64,000 bases of DNA from contig NZ_OPYL01000001.1 of NCBI RefSeq assembly GCF_900343125.1, positions 620,001 to 684,000 of the forward strand, given 5' to 3'. Positions 35,196-44,501 of this stretch are shown here, one piece after another. Positions within the stretch are counted from its first letter, which is position 1, and each line of letters begins with the position of its first letter. Below the pieces are notes generated by a model. It was not told the DNA's origin. It saw only the letters and a program-made list of their open reading frames with translations, and did no database searches. Both the position numbers and the translations under genes were made by a program. This stretch comes from Dysgonomonas sp. Marseille-P4361. Its GTDB lineage: Bacteria > Bacteroidota > Bacteroidia > Bacteroidales > Dysgonomonadaceae.

Positions 35196-36644
35196 ATGAA
35201 AAATATAATAAAATCATTGCTATTTGTGTTATTGTCGTTTGGCTTCTTTGCCTGCGATCCTCAGGATAACGACGACCACAACTTAGGTGAGATTATTCCG
35301 ATTACAGACGATCAGGTGAGCTATACTAAAGTCGTGTCGGATAAGAGCCCTAATGTGTTTACATTTACGAATACTACCGAATCTAAAACTCCTTATTCTA
35401 TTCTATGGGATTTTGGCAACAATTCGACAAGTAAGAATAAGTCTGCAACAGCTTCTTACCCATATGCAGGAGAATATACAGTAACGTTGACTATATATAC
35501 TGCTGACGGTGGGACGGCTCAAAAGAGTGAAGTGTTAGTTATAAAAGAAGATGACCCTAGTCTGTTAGCTTCTAAAGCGTTTGTAGACTTGACTGGAGGG
35601 ATGGAAAAACCAGAAGGTACTACTTGGGTAATTGACCAATTCAACAACTACACAGCAGAAGTTGCAGCGGCAACGGGCTTTGGAATAACCGGTCATATGG
35701 GATTAGGACCTCTCAATAGCTATGGACAAGAATGGTGGGGTGCTGCAGCTAATGCAAAAGCAGGCTGGAGTTTATATAGTTCTAAATTCACATTCATTCA
35801 AGATGGTCTTAAACTTAATATTGCAAATGAAGGTGTTGGATATGGACGTTTCGCTACATATAAACAAGGGGGTTATACATTGATAGATCAACAAGCTGAA
35901 GATGCAGTATTCAAATATGCTGGAGGTGATTATACCTTTGCTATAGAAGAATCAGGCGAATATCCAGTATTAACTCTTTCCGGAAATGCTTTCCTAGGTT
36001 ATTATTGTGGAACGCAAGATTATGAAATCATCTATCAAACAGGAGATGTTTTAGCTTTAAGAACTGCTAATCCGACCGAAGGTCAAGACTGGGTATTGGT
36101 ATACTGTAGAGAAGAGCTAAACATTGGTAAGCGTCCGGCAGTAAAAGCTCTTAGCGAAGATTTTGAAGGACAGGAACTATCTGTAGCTTTCTCTCCAGCA
36201 GATTTAGGAGAAAGAACTGGTGTTGCAAGCAACTATCTTGCCTACGATGCCTTGAACTCTTCTCAAAAAGCCTTTGCATATGAGAAAGCTGAAGGAAAAG
36301 TAGGAAATTTGTCATATGTGACTCCTGATTACACATTCGACCTTAAAAAACAAAATAAAGTTAGAATGCAAGTCTTGATTTCTACTGCTACAGTTAATGC
36401 GGGCTTAGAGGCGAAAGTTGTTGTTAAGCTGCAAGATTCTATGGCAAGCGATCCAGCTGCAACGGAAGCGAATAAAGAAATAACATTATCAACTGGCGAT
36501 CTGGACAAATGGGTTGCTGTTGAGTTTGACTTCAGCGATTCGGCTGCAGTAGAATCATTTGACAAAATTGTAATCCAATTTGGTGGAGAAGGAGATCAAA
36601 AAGGTATTTTTTACTTTGACAATTTTCAATTAATTGAAAAATAA
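35196..36644 (+). CDS. PKD-domain surface glycan-binding lipoprotein (SusE/F-position)
   Basis: 482 residues. A lipoprotein signal ends FFAC (Cys20) with acidic residues after it (DPQDNDDH), so surface-exposed. Residues about 45-125 are a PKD-type Ig domain (WDFGNNSTSKNK, YAGEYTVTLT). A middle beta-rich domain (about 130-310) is full of Trp, Tyr and Gly (GQEWWGAAANAKAGWS). The C-terminal domain (about 315-482) looks like a galactose-binding-type carbohydrate module (LSEDFEGQELS, GIFYFDNFQLIE). It lacks an obvious catalytic motif and occupies the place of SusE/SusF, so it should help capture the glycan. The ligand cannot be told from sequence. A terminator-like hairpin follows. Confidence 0.78.
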   Translation: MKNIIKSLLFVLLSFGFFACDPQDNDDHNLGEIIPITDDQVSYTKVVSDKSPNVFTFTNTTESKTPYSILWDFGNNSTSKNKSATASYPYAGEYTVTLTIYTADGGTAQKSEVLVIKEDDPSLLASKAFVDLTGGMEKPEGTTWVIDQFNNYTAEVAAATGFGITGHMGLGPLNSYGQEWWGAAANAKAGWSLYSSKFTFIQDGLKLNIANEGVGYGRFATYKQGGYTLIDQQAEDAVFKYAGGDYTFAIEESGEYPVLTLSGNAFLGYYCGTQDYEIIYQTGDVLALRTANPTEGQDWVLVYCREELNIGKRPAVKALSEDFEGQELSVAFSPADLGERTGVASNYLAYDALNSSQKAFAYEKAEGKVGNLSYVTPDYTFDLKKQNKVRMQVLISTATVNAGLEAKVVVKLQDSMASDPAATEANKEITLSTGDLDKWVAVEFDFSDSAAVESFDKIVIQFGGEGDQKGIFYFDNFQLIEK

Positions 36645-36667
36645 ATAGAAGTATTTTTTAATTATAG

Positions 36668-36715
36668 CATAGGTTGTCAGACTCTCTTTTTAGAGGGATG
36701 ATAACCTATGTTTTT
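36668..36715 (+). terminator. Terminator-like hairpin inside the glycan operon
   Basis: CATAGGTT (36668-36675) pairs with AACCTATG (36703-36710), with partial inner pairing, and is followed by TTTTT. It ends 14 bases before the GH5 start, leaving no room for a separate consensus promoter, so it probably lowers rather than blocks expression of the enzymes. Confidence 0.6.
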
Positions 36716-36728
36716 ACATAGTATACTA

Positions 36729-37994
36729 ATGAATAAAATATTGTTTATTCCGGCTATAATAGTCATTATACTGCTGGGAATAGGGGCTTGTTCGCCTAAA
36801 AGTACAGATACAGAGGAGGTGGTAACCCGAGGTTTTCTGCGAGTTAGCGGTCCCGATATAGTAAAAGAAAATGGTGAGAAATTCTTTATTCAAGGGATTA
36901 ATCTGGGTAATTGGCTGAATCCGGAAGGCTATATGTTCCACTTTAGCGATCAGGCAGCATCATACAGGCAAATTAACGAAGCCTTTTGTGAGATGGTAGG
37001 TCCCGATTTTACGCGAGAGTTCTGGCAAAAATTTAAAGATAATTATATAACTCAGGAGGATATAAAGTATATCAAACGTACGGGAATGAATTCTATACGT
37101 ATTCCATTCCATTACAAATTATTCACCAATGAAGACTTCATGGGGCAAGATGCTGATCATGATGGCTTGAAAAGAATAGATCAAGTAATAGAATGGTGTC
37201 GCGAAGAAGGACTTTATGTTATTCTTGATATGCATGATGCTCCTGGAGGACAAACAGGAGATAATATTGATGATAGTTATGGATACCCGTGGCTGTTTGT
37301 GGATGAGAGAAGCCAAGATCTATTTTGTCATATATGGAAGAATATAGCAGAGCATTATGCAAATGATACAATCGTCTTAGGATACGATTTGCTAAATGAA
37401 CCTATTGCTCACTATTTTATGGAAAACGACAGCTTCCTAAACGAGAGGTTAGAGCCTCTTTACAAAAGATGTATTGATTCTATCCGTACAGTTGACGAAA
37501 ATCATATTGTTTTATTAGGAGGAGCTCAATGGAACAGCAATTTTAAAGTTTTCTCAGACTCTAAATATGATAGTAATATGATGTACACTTGTCATAGGTA
37601 TTGGTGCGATACACTTCAGTCTGATATTCAAGATTTCGTGCAATTCCGAGACAGTGTAAATCTTCCTATTTATATGGGTGAAACTGGAGAAAATACAGAT
37701 CAATGGGTTGCAGGATGGACAAGATTGATGGAGAAAAACAATATTGGGTGGCATTACTGGCCTTACAAGAAAATGGTACCTCGCAGTTGTATGATGACAA
37801 TCCCGACTCCCGAAAATTGGGGTAAAATAGTAGCTTACACAAAAGAAGATAGAAGCTCTTTCGCTAAGATTAGATCGGTAAGACCTAATCAGGAGGAAGT
37901 GAAGAAAGCAATGATGGATCTGATTGAAAATATGAAATTCCAACATTGTGTCCCTAACGAAGGTTATATCAAAGCTATGGGAATGGAGCCATAA
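36729..37994 (+). CDS. GH5-family beta-glucanase-like lipoprotein
   Basis: 421 residues from the ATG at 36729 (an upstream in-frame ATG reads through the hairpin tail). A lipoprotein signal ends IGAC (Cys21) without following acidic residues, so the enzyme probably faces the periplasm. The TIM barrel shows GH5 marks: GINLGNWLNPEG at the start, NSIRIPFHY, DMHDAPGGQ, catalytic acid/base Glu224 in LLNEP, CHRYWCD, and nucleophile Glu318 in MGETGE. The GxNLGNWL opening resembles exo-beta-1,3-glucanase-like GH5 subfamilies. It acts with the two GH3 enzymes. The precise linkage, beta-1,3, beta-1,6 or mixed, is inference. Confidence 0.85.
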   Translation: MNKILFIPAIIVIILLGIGACSPKSTDTEEVVTRGFLRVSGPDIVKENGEKFFIQGINLGNWLNPEGYMFHFSDQAASYRQINEAFCEMVGPDFTREFWQKFKDNYITQEDIKYIKRTGMNSIRIPFHYKLFTNEDFMGQDADHDGLKRIDQVIEWCREEGLYVILDMHDAPGGQTGDNIDDSYGYPWLFVDERSQDLFCHIWKNIAEHYANDTIVLGYDLLNEPIAHYFMENDSFLNERLEPLYKRCIDSIRTVDENHIVLLGGAQWNSNFKVFSDSKYDSNMMYTCHRYWCDTLQSDIQDFVQFRDSVNLPIYMGETGENTDQWVAGWTRLMEKNNIGWHYWPYKKMVPRSCMMTIPTPENWGKIVAYTKEDRSSFAKIRSVRPNQEEVKKAMMDLIENMKFQHCVPNEGYIKAMGMEP

Positions 37995-38046
37995 CATTAT
38001 AAGATGTTTTAATGAAATATTACTCTAAAAGTAAAACGAAATAAAA

Positions 38047-40272
38047 ATGAAAAAAACATTATTGCTACTGTGCATTATCTTATCTGGAAGCATCAGTTGG
38101 ATGAATGCACAAAACGAAAAGCCTATTTATCTGGATGAAAATAAACCAATTGAAGAGAGGGTAGAAGATGCTCTTTCAAGGATGACATTGGAAGAGAAAG
38201 TAGCTTTGTGCCATGCTCAATCTAAATTTAGTTCTGCAGGTGTACCTAGCTTAGGTATTCCCGAAAATTGGGCAACAGATGGTCCTCATGGCATACGTCC
38301 CGAAGTGATGTGGGATGAGTGGGAGCAAGCAGAATGGACGAATGATTCATGTATAGCTTTCCCTGCACTGACTTGTCTGGCTGCGACATGGAATCCAGAA
38401 ATGTCTCTGTTGTATGGAAAATCGATTGGTGAAGAAGCTCGTTATCGCAACAAGAATATCTTGTTAGGGCCGGGAGTAAACATATATCGTACTCCTCTTA
38501 ACGGGCGTAACTTCGAATACATGGGAGAGGATCCGTTTCTTACTTCGCAAATAGTAGTTCCATACATACAAGGGGTACAAAGTAATGGTGTCGCTGCATG
38601 TGTGAAACATTACGCTTTGAACAACCAGGAAATTGATCGTCACACTGTAAATGTAAATGTAGACGATCGCACACTTTATGAGATATACTTACCTGCATTT
38701 AAGGCAGCTGTGCAAGAAGGTAAAGCATGGGCTATTATGGGAGCCTATAATCGCTACAAAGAACAATGGGCTTGCCATAACGACTATCTGCTAAATAAGA
38801 TTCTGCGTGATGAGTGGAACTTCGATGGAGTAGTTGTTTCCGATTGGGGTGGAGTGAATAATACAAAAGAAGCTATTTATCACGGCCTTGATATGGAATT
38901 TGGCTCTTGGACAGACGGGTTGAGCGAAGGTGCGAGCAATGCTTATGATAACTACTATCTTTCTAAACCATTTCTTCGTTTATTGCAATCGGGCGAAGTG
39001 GATGTCGAGGAAGTAAATAAAAAGGCGAGAAATATTCTTCGTCTTGCTTTCCGTACAACGATGGATAAAAATCGCCCTTGGGGTTCATTTGCTACTCAGG
39101 CTCATGGTGATGCAGGTCGCAAAATAGCTGAAGAAGGCATCGTTCTTCTCCAGAACAACAATAATCTATTACCGATCGATCTTACCAAAACAAAGAAAAT
39201 TCTAGTAGTGGGAGAGAATGCTATTAAGGCAATGACTGTCGGAGGAGGATCTTCTTCTCTGAAAGCAAAATATGAAGTCTCACCCTTAGATGGATTAAAA
39301 GCTCGTATTGGAAATCAGGCAGAGGTTATCTATGCCAGAGGATATGTCGGAGATGCCAGTGGTGAATATAATGGTGTAGTTTCGGGGCAAGATCTGTCAG
39401 AATCACGTTCAGCCGACGAGTTGATTGCTGAGGCCGTTAACTTGGCAAAAGGGGTTGATGTTGTAGTTTTTATAGGGGGCTTAAACAAAAGTGATTTCCA
39501 AGATAGCGAAGGTAATGATCGTAAATCATACGATTTACCTTACAGTCAGGACAAAGTGATTACTGAGCTTTCGAAAGCAAACAAAAATCTAGTAGTCGTA
39601 AATATTTCGGGTAATGCAGTAGCTATGCCTTGGACTAAAGCTGTTCCTGCTATTGTACAATCATGGTACAATGGTTCGGAGTCTGGCAACGCATTAGCGT
39701 CTATACTTGTCGGAGATGCCAATCCATCGGGAAAATTACCGTTTAGTTTTCCTGTAAGGCTAACAGATATAGGAGCGCATAGTTTCGATACAGAATGTTA
39801 TCCAGGTGTAGATAAAGAAGTAACCTATAAGGAAGGAATCTTTGTTGGCTATCGTTGGTTGGATAAAGAGAAAATCAAACCTCTATTCCCTTTCGGTCAT
39901 GGGTTGAGTTATACAACATTTAAATATGGAAAGGTATCTGTTGATAAATCTAATATGGGAGCAACTGACAAATTAACTGTGTCTGTGTCTGTCACCAATA
40001 CAGGGAATCGAGCAGGATCAGAGATTGTGCAACTATATATTAAGGATATGAAGTCTTCTCTTCCTCGTCCGGAGAAAGAGTTGAAAGGATTTGATAAGGT
40101 AAGCTTGAAGGCAGGTGAAACAAAAACTGTATCTATAACAATAGATAAGTCTGCTTTAAGCTTCTTTGATCCGGTTAAACATGAATGGGTAGTAGAAGAA
40201 GGAGATTTTGAAGCAATTATTGGTGCTTCAGCTTCAGATATTAAAGGAAAAGCTTCTTTTAAATTTCAATAA
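38047..40272 (+). CDS. GH3-family beta-glucosidase, periplasmic
   Basis: 741 residues with a Sec signal peptide (to about residue 21, SWMNA) and no lipobox. It has the GH3 N-terminal barrel with nucleophile Asp266 in VVVSDWGG and substrate-binding KHYALNNQE, then the alpha/beta sandwich (GGGSSSLKAKYEVSPLDGL) and a C-terminal fibronectin III-like domain (about 640-741, VSVTNTGNRAGSEIVQLYI). It should remove terminal glucose from beta-linked oligosaccharides brought in by SusC/D. It follows GH5 by 52 bases and is followed by a second GH3. It differs enough from that one (SDW versus SDY) to suggest a division of linkages. Confidence 0.92.
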   Translation: MKKTLLLLCIILSGSISWMNAQNEKPIYLDENKPIEERVEDALSRMTLEEKVALCHAQSKFSSAGVPSLGIPENWATDGPHGIRPEVMWDEWEQAEWTNDSCIAFPALTCLAATWNPEMSLLYGKSIGEEARYRNKNILLGPGVNIYRTPLNGRNFEYMGEDPFLTSQIVVPYIQGVQSNGVAACVKHYALNNQEIDRHTVNVNVDDRTLYEIYLPAFKAAVQEGKAWAIMGAYNRYKEQWACHNDYLLNKILRDEWNFDGVVVSDWGGVNNTKEAIYHGLDMEFGSWTDGLSEGASNAYDNYYLSKPFLRLLQSGEVDVEEVNKKARNILRLAFRTTMDKNRPWGSFATQAHGDAGRKIAEEGIVLLQNNNNLLPIDLTKTKKILVVGENAIKAMTVGGGSSSLKAKYEVSPLDGLKARIGNQAEVIYARGYVGDASGEYNGVVSGQDLSESRSADELIAEAVNLAKGVDVVVFIGGLNKSDFQDSEGNDRKSYDLPYSQDKVITELSKANKNLVVVNISGNAVAMPWTKAVPAIVQSWYNGSESGNALASILVGDANPSGKLPFSFPVRLTDIGAHSFDTECYPGVDKEVTYKEGIFVGYRWLDKEKIKPLFPFGHGLSYTTFKYGKVSVDKSNMGATDKLTVSVSVTNTGNRAGSEIVQLYIKDMKSSLPRPEKELKGFDKVSLKAGETKTVSITIDKSALSFFDPVKHEWVVEEGDFEAIIGASASDIKGKASFKFQ

Positions 40273-40338
40273 GCTTTTAAGAGGAGGGTGAAACCCTGAA
40301 TAGTGTTTCGAAGAGTGATTATTAAATAAAAGATAAAT

Positions 40339-42609
40339 ATGAAAAAAGTCTTATTGTCTGTTCTATTATTAAGCTTCTCTTTTTTGGCTTTTGCACAAGA
40401 AAAGAACGAGGAGAAAATGGATCAGTTTATTACTGACCTGATGAGCAAAATGACGCTTGAGGAAAAGATAGGACAACTGAATCTGCCGGTTTCCGGTATT
40501 ATGACTGGAGATGCAAAAAGTGAAGGAGTTTATGACAAGATAAGAAACGGGAAAGTAGGAGCTTTGTTTGGTATAAAGGGTGCAGCAGAATGCAAGAAGT
40601 ATCAAGATATAGCTATGCAGGAAAGCCGCTTGAAGATTCCTTTGCTGTTTGGCTTGGATGTTATTCATGGTTACGAGACTGTATTTCCTATTCCTTTAGC
40701 GTTAGCTTCTTCTTGGAATATGGATTTGATCGAAAAATCGGCTCGTATAGCAGCAAAGGAGGCGAGTGCCGATGGTATCGGTTGGGCTTTTAGTCCGATG
40801 GTTGATATAACGCGAGATCCTCGTTGGGGACGTGTGGCGGAAAGCGCAGGAGAAGATCCTTATCTGGGAGGAGAAATAGCAAAAGCTATGATCAGAGGAT
40901 ATCAAGGTGATTTTTCTAAAGCTGAAAATATCATGGCTTGTGTGAAGCATTTTGCTCTGTATGGCGCTCCTGACGGGGGACGTGATTATAATACGGTAGA
41001 TATGAGTCGTCAGCGTATGTTCAATGAATATATGCATCCTTTTAAAGCTTCAGTAGAGGCGAATGCGGGTAGTTTTATGACAGCTTTCAATGACTTCGAA
41101 GGAATACCTGTTACAGCCAATAAATACCTGATTAAAGATGTTCTGCGCAATCAGTGGAAATTTGATGGATTAGTTGTTTCGGATTATACAGGAATTTCAG
41201 AAATGATCATGCATGGCATTGGCGATTATGCCACTGTTGCGGCGCGAGCATTAGAGGCGGGAGTAGAGATGGATATGGTAAGTGAAGCTTTTAATAGTAC
41301 ATTAGTTAAATCGATTGAAGAAGGGAAAGCTTCGGTTGAGTCAGTAGATGCAGCATGTCGTCATATCCTTGAAGCAAAATACAAGCTAGGCTTGTTTGAC
41401 GATCCTTATAAATATTGTGATGTAGCAAGAAGCAAACGTGATATTTATACAGCAGAAAATAGAAAAGAAGCTCGCCAGATAGCGACAGAATGTATGGTGT
41501 TGCTGAAGAATGATAATCAAACACTTCCTTTGAAGCGTGCAGGTAAGGTGGCATTAATTGGTCCTCTTGCAAATTCGGCAATTAATATGCCCGGCATGTG
41601 GAGTTTTCATTCTGATTTTGTTAAACCAGTAACATTGCTTGAAGGCTTGAAAGAAGTGATGGGAACTAATGCTGTTGTAAATTATGCTAAAGGAAGTAAC
41701 TTCTTGTCTGATGCCGAATTGGAAAAGAAACTGTCCTATAAGAATATATCTGAGCGTGATGGTAGATCTGATGCGGAAATGTTGAAAGAGGCTTTAGTTA
41801 CAGCGCAGAATGCAGATGTAATAGTTGCAGCATTAGGCGAAAGTTCTGAAATGTCAGGAGAAGGAGCTTCGCGCGCAAATTTGGATATCCCGGAACCTCA
41901 GAAAACGCTGTTGAAAGAGTTGTTAAATACAGGTAAACCGGTTGTGTTGGTGCTGTTTACAGGACGTCCGCTTGTTTTAACTTGGGAGCATGAGAATGTA
42001 CCGGCTATACTGAATGTTTGGTTTGCAGGAAGTGAGGCAGGAGGAGCTATTGCTGATGTGTTGGTAGGAAGTACGAATCCATCGGGAAAACTTCCAATGT
42101 CTTTCCCTTATCATGTTGGGCAAATACCGGTATATTACAACCATAAAAATACGGGTCGTCCTATGCCTCCTAATATGTCTTATATAAAATATAGGAGTAA
42201 TTATCAGGATATTCCGAATGTTCCTCTTTATCCGTTTGGCTATGGATTGAGCTACTCTTCATTTAGTTATGGAGATGTGTCATTGTCAGCCACAGAGATG
42301 ACACCAGCAAATAAGCTTATAGCAACAGTAAAGGTTACTAATACCAGCACCGTTGATGGAGCTGAGGTTGTTCAATTGTATATTAAAGATATTGTAGCTA
42401 CTTCTACCCGTCCTGTAAAAGAATTGAAAGCATTCGAAAAAGTGTTCATAAAAGCAGGTGAAACAAAAGAAGTAAAATTTGAAATATCGGTTGAAGACCT
42501 TAAATATTATAATCATGATTTGAATTTTGTGGCAGAACCAGGAGAATTTGAATTGATGATTGGAACAGATAGCCGTGTTAATAATGGTATAAAGTTCACT
42601 TTAAGGTAA
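40339..42609 (+). CDS. GH3-family beta-glucosidase (BglX-like), periplasmic
   Basis: 756 residues with a Sec signal (cleavage near residue 19, AFAQ). BglX-like features: MTLEEKIGQLN near residue 40, GLDVIHGYETVFPIPLA, AFSPMVDITRDPRWGR, AESAGEDPYLGG, KHFALYG, nucleophile Asp282 in VVSDYTG, and a C-terminal fibronectin III-like domain. It is longer than the preceding GH3 and close to E. coli BglX (765 residues). It is the last gene of the locus before a strong terminator. Two different GH3 enzymes side by side are common in beta-glucan loci; substrate preference cannot be decided here. Confidence 0.93.
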   Translation: MKKVLLSVLLLSFSFLAFAQEKNEEKMDQFITDLMSKMTLEEKIGQLNLPVSGIMTGDAKSEGVYDKIRNGKVGALFGIKGAAECKKYQDIAMQESRLKIPLLFGLDVIHGYETVFPIPLALASSWNMDLIEKSARIAAKEASADGIGWAFSPMVDITRDPRWGRVAESAGEDPYLGGEIAKAMIRGYQGDFSKAENIMACVKHFALYGAPDGGRDYNTVDMSRQRMFNEYMHPFKASVEANAGSFMTAFNDFEGIPVTANKYLIKDVLRNQWKFDGLVVSDYTGISEMIMHGIGDYATVAARALEAGVEMDMVSEAFNSTLVKSIEEGKASVESVDAACRHILEAKYKLGLFDDPYKYCDVARSKRDIYTAENRKEARQIATECMVLLKNDNQTLPLKRAGKVALIGPLANSAINMPGMWSFHSDFVKPVTLLEGLKEVMGTNAVVNYAKGSNFLSDAELEKKLSYKNISERDGRSDAEMLKEALVTAQNADVIVAALGESSEMSGEGASRANLDIPEPQKTLLKELLNTGKPVVLVLFTGRPLVLTWEHENVPAILNVWFAGSEAGGAIADVLVGSTNPSGKLPMSFPYHVGQIPVYYNHKNTGRPMPPNMSYIKYRSNYQDIPNVPLYPFGYGLSYSSFSYGDVSLSATEMTPANKLIATVKVTNTSTVDGAEVVQLYIKDIVATSTRPVKELKAFEKVFIKAGETKEVKFEISVEDLKYYNHDLNFVAEPGEFELMIGTDSRVNNGIKFTLR

Positions 42610-42636
42610 TGTTTGGTTACTTACTGTAAAGTTAGA

Positions 42637-42676
42637 AGGCTCTGATAACCGCTGTTATCAGAGCCTTTGTTTTTTG
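42637..42676 (+). terminator. Strong terminator of the glycan locus
   Basis: A 13-bp perfect stem (42637-42649 with 42654-42666) with a 4-base loop, followed by a T-rich tail. Confidence 0.9.
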
Positions 42677-43091
42677 AAAGCATGTTCTCTCCAGTTAAAG
42701 AATAGCATTAGGCTATTCTTTATACTTAGAGTGACTTAGAGAATAAAGTGTGTGTGGTCGGAGGGTCTGTTTATTATACGGCAGTAAATATATCGATTGG
42801 TATGCAATGGTAATTCCTATGTGCGCAAAAAGTATTCTATATCTGAGTAAAATATATTTAAAAGAGGTAATAATGAGTCATACTAAAAGAAATGTGTTGA
42901 TTTAATATCTGTATGTTGTTTGTTTTCGCTTGAAAATGTAGAAGTGCTTATCTCCCGATAAACACTCCTCTTGAATGCACAATAAAATTTACGCACACAC
43001 ATACAATTATATGACATTCATGTTGTCTTATATAGAAATAGTTTAGTTTAAGAGACCTATATGATTTTAATAGTTTTCTTATCAAAAAGAT
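42677..43091. other. 415-base intergenic region between the glycan locus and the Fib_succ gene
   Basis: No gene is seen. A 10-bp perfect hairpin (42697-42706 with 42712-42721, loop ATTAG) lies 20 bases after the main terminator but has no T-run in either direction. The rest is AT-rich, with no recognisable promoter, and ends at the 3' side of the minus-strand gene, for which I see no convincing terminator. Confidence 0.4.
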
Positions 43092-44252
43092 TTAGTCATT
43101 TCGTACACACCGAACTGAAATCTGCGTGCGGCTCGCCATAGGTTGATAATATGCAGCAAAATCAAGATATTCAGCCAATGCACCGGCAAAAGGATTAGCT
43201 AATTTAGTATCTCTATGACCAATCCAGAAATAGGCTAAAGTACCAGACTCAACAAGGCCTGCTGCCGAAGTCATTCTTCCTAAAAGATTGGCATTGAATC
43301 CACCATGCTCTTTAATACGACTTTTCCCTTTAGGAGAATCTTCCATTGATATCATATTAACACCAGTATTAACATTTATATTGCTATGAGCATACTTACA
43401 TGGGTTCAAATATATTTCTCCGTCAAAGTCCTGATTGTTCTTCTCTTTCGAAAAAGCAAGCTTTTGCCAGTCATTCCATGTAGGAATTCTCCATCCGTCT
43501 GGGCAAATTCCCTGCCTTCCCGAAAGTTCGAAGGTATTGTCTGCGAGATTGTCCTGAGTAATCCTCAGTGCAGCATGCAGGCTATACATATAACCATGAT
43601 GAGGGTTTGCTGCTAAATCGGCAGGATCTCCTTTAGGATAATAATATGTAGGTCTGGCTACTGGGTCAGTATCAACCATTACGGGTTTTGCAAGAATCAA
43701 ATCCTCAACATCTGCCCCTTCTGTATTATTGTTAGGCCATTTTGTCGCTCTTAAATTTTCTAACATCCACCAACCTGCATCTCCAAACTTGCCTATTTGG
43801 TATTTTTCGATATTGTTAGGGTCACGATCATCAACTAATATGTCTACTTCTGCAGGGAAAGTTCCTTTGCCTAATAAAACCCATTGTTTACCATCCCATA
43901 TATATACTCCTGGATATAAATCGAAACAATAATCTTTGCCTATGTTGTACACAGTGAGACCTGTATGTATTGCGTCTTCTGCGTCTTTCTTTCCTTGATT
44001 ATTGTTTATATAATCTTCGTCTTCAGAAAACATGGGATATAAGTTGGTCATGTCAGTAAGTTCAACACGTGGTAACATAAGTCCTCTTGTAGCTGTCGCA
44101 TAATCTGTCACTGTAGAGTCGAATTCTTTTATATCAAGGATAGCGCCTTCCTTAGGCGTAAGCCCCGAACCAATAGTAACCTGTGCCTCTATATTTGCAG
44201 GCAAAAAGCAATAAAGAAGTATTGCTAAGTAACTCAAGTTTCTCATTTTCAT
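43092..44252 (-). CDS. Exported protein with Fibrobacter succinogenes major paralogous (Fib_succ) domain
   Basis: 386 residues from the ATG at 44252; the longer frame (18 extra residues) overlaps the -7 box region. A signal peptide ends near NIEAQ, and the mature protein opens VTIGSGLTPKEGAILDIKE, a start shared by a large family of exported Bacteroidales proteins. The WWMLENLRATKWPNN segment (about 170) and the GICPDGWRIPTWNDWQKL segment (about 255) are the two marks of the Fib_succ_major domain. It ends RTQISVRCVRND. No catalytic motif is seen; a surface or fimbria-related role is a guess. It is divergent from the TPR/AraC regulator, which may control it. Confidence 0.8.
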   Translation of the reverse strand: MKMRNLSYLAILLYCFLPANIEAQVTIGSGLTPKEGAILDIKEFDSTVTDYATATRGLMLPRVELTDMTNLYPMFSEDEDYINNNQGKKDAEDAIHTGLTVYNIGKDYCFDLYPGVYIWDGKQWVLLGKGTFPAEVDILVDDRDPNNIEKYQIGKFGDAGWWMLENLRATKWPNNNTEGADVEDLILAKPVMVDTDPVARPTYYYPKGDPADLAANPHHGYMYSLHAALRITQDNLADNTFELSGRQGICPDGWRIPTWNDWQKLAFSKEKNNQDFDGEIYLNPCKYAHSNINVNTGVNMISMEDSPKGKSRIKEHGGFNANLLGRMTSAAGLVESGTLAYFWIGHRDTKLANPFAGALAEYLDFAAYYQPMASRTQISVRCVRND

Positions 44253-44303
44253 GTTTGTTTTTGTTGTATATTGTGTGTTTGTAATGTTTGTTTTATTAGG
44301 TAT

Positions 44304-44311
44304 CAAACATA
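44304..44311 (-). promoter_or_regulatory. Candidate -7 box of the Fib_succ gene
   Basis: TATGTTTG on the minus strand fits TAnnTTTG and lies 52 bases before the start; no -33 TTTG is seen. Confidence 0.4.
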
Positions 44312-44501
44312 TTAATTGTAAAAATGATGAGACTCCGAGTGCTGCAAAAAGGCTTCCATCTAATGAAATATAGTGTCCTAATTATGCAATAAGTTATCCT
44401 AATAAAGCATCTTATTGATTACTAGAGTTATAAAAATGTGAAGTAGAATCACTTGTCTGCTTTTTTTTTACGATATTAGCAATTCCAAATAAGCACACAT
44501 A

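Noticed and set aside
37554-37997. 147-codon antisense frame over the GH5 gene
   Set aside because: Antisense to an intact catalytic domain, His/Cys/Phe-rich, with no start context or family resemblance.
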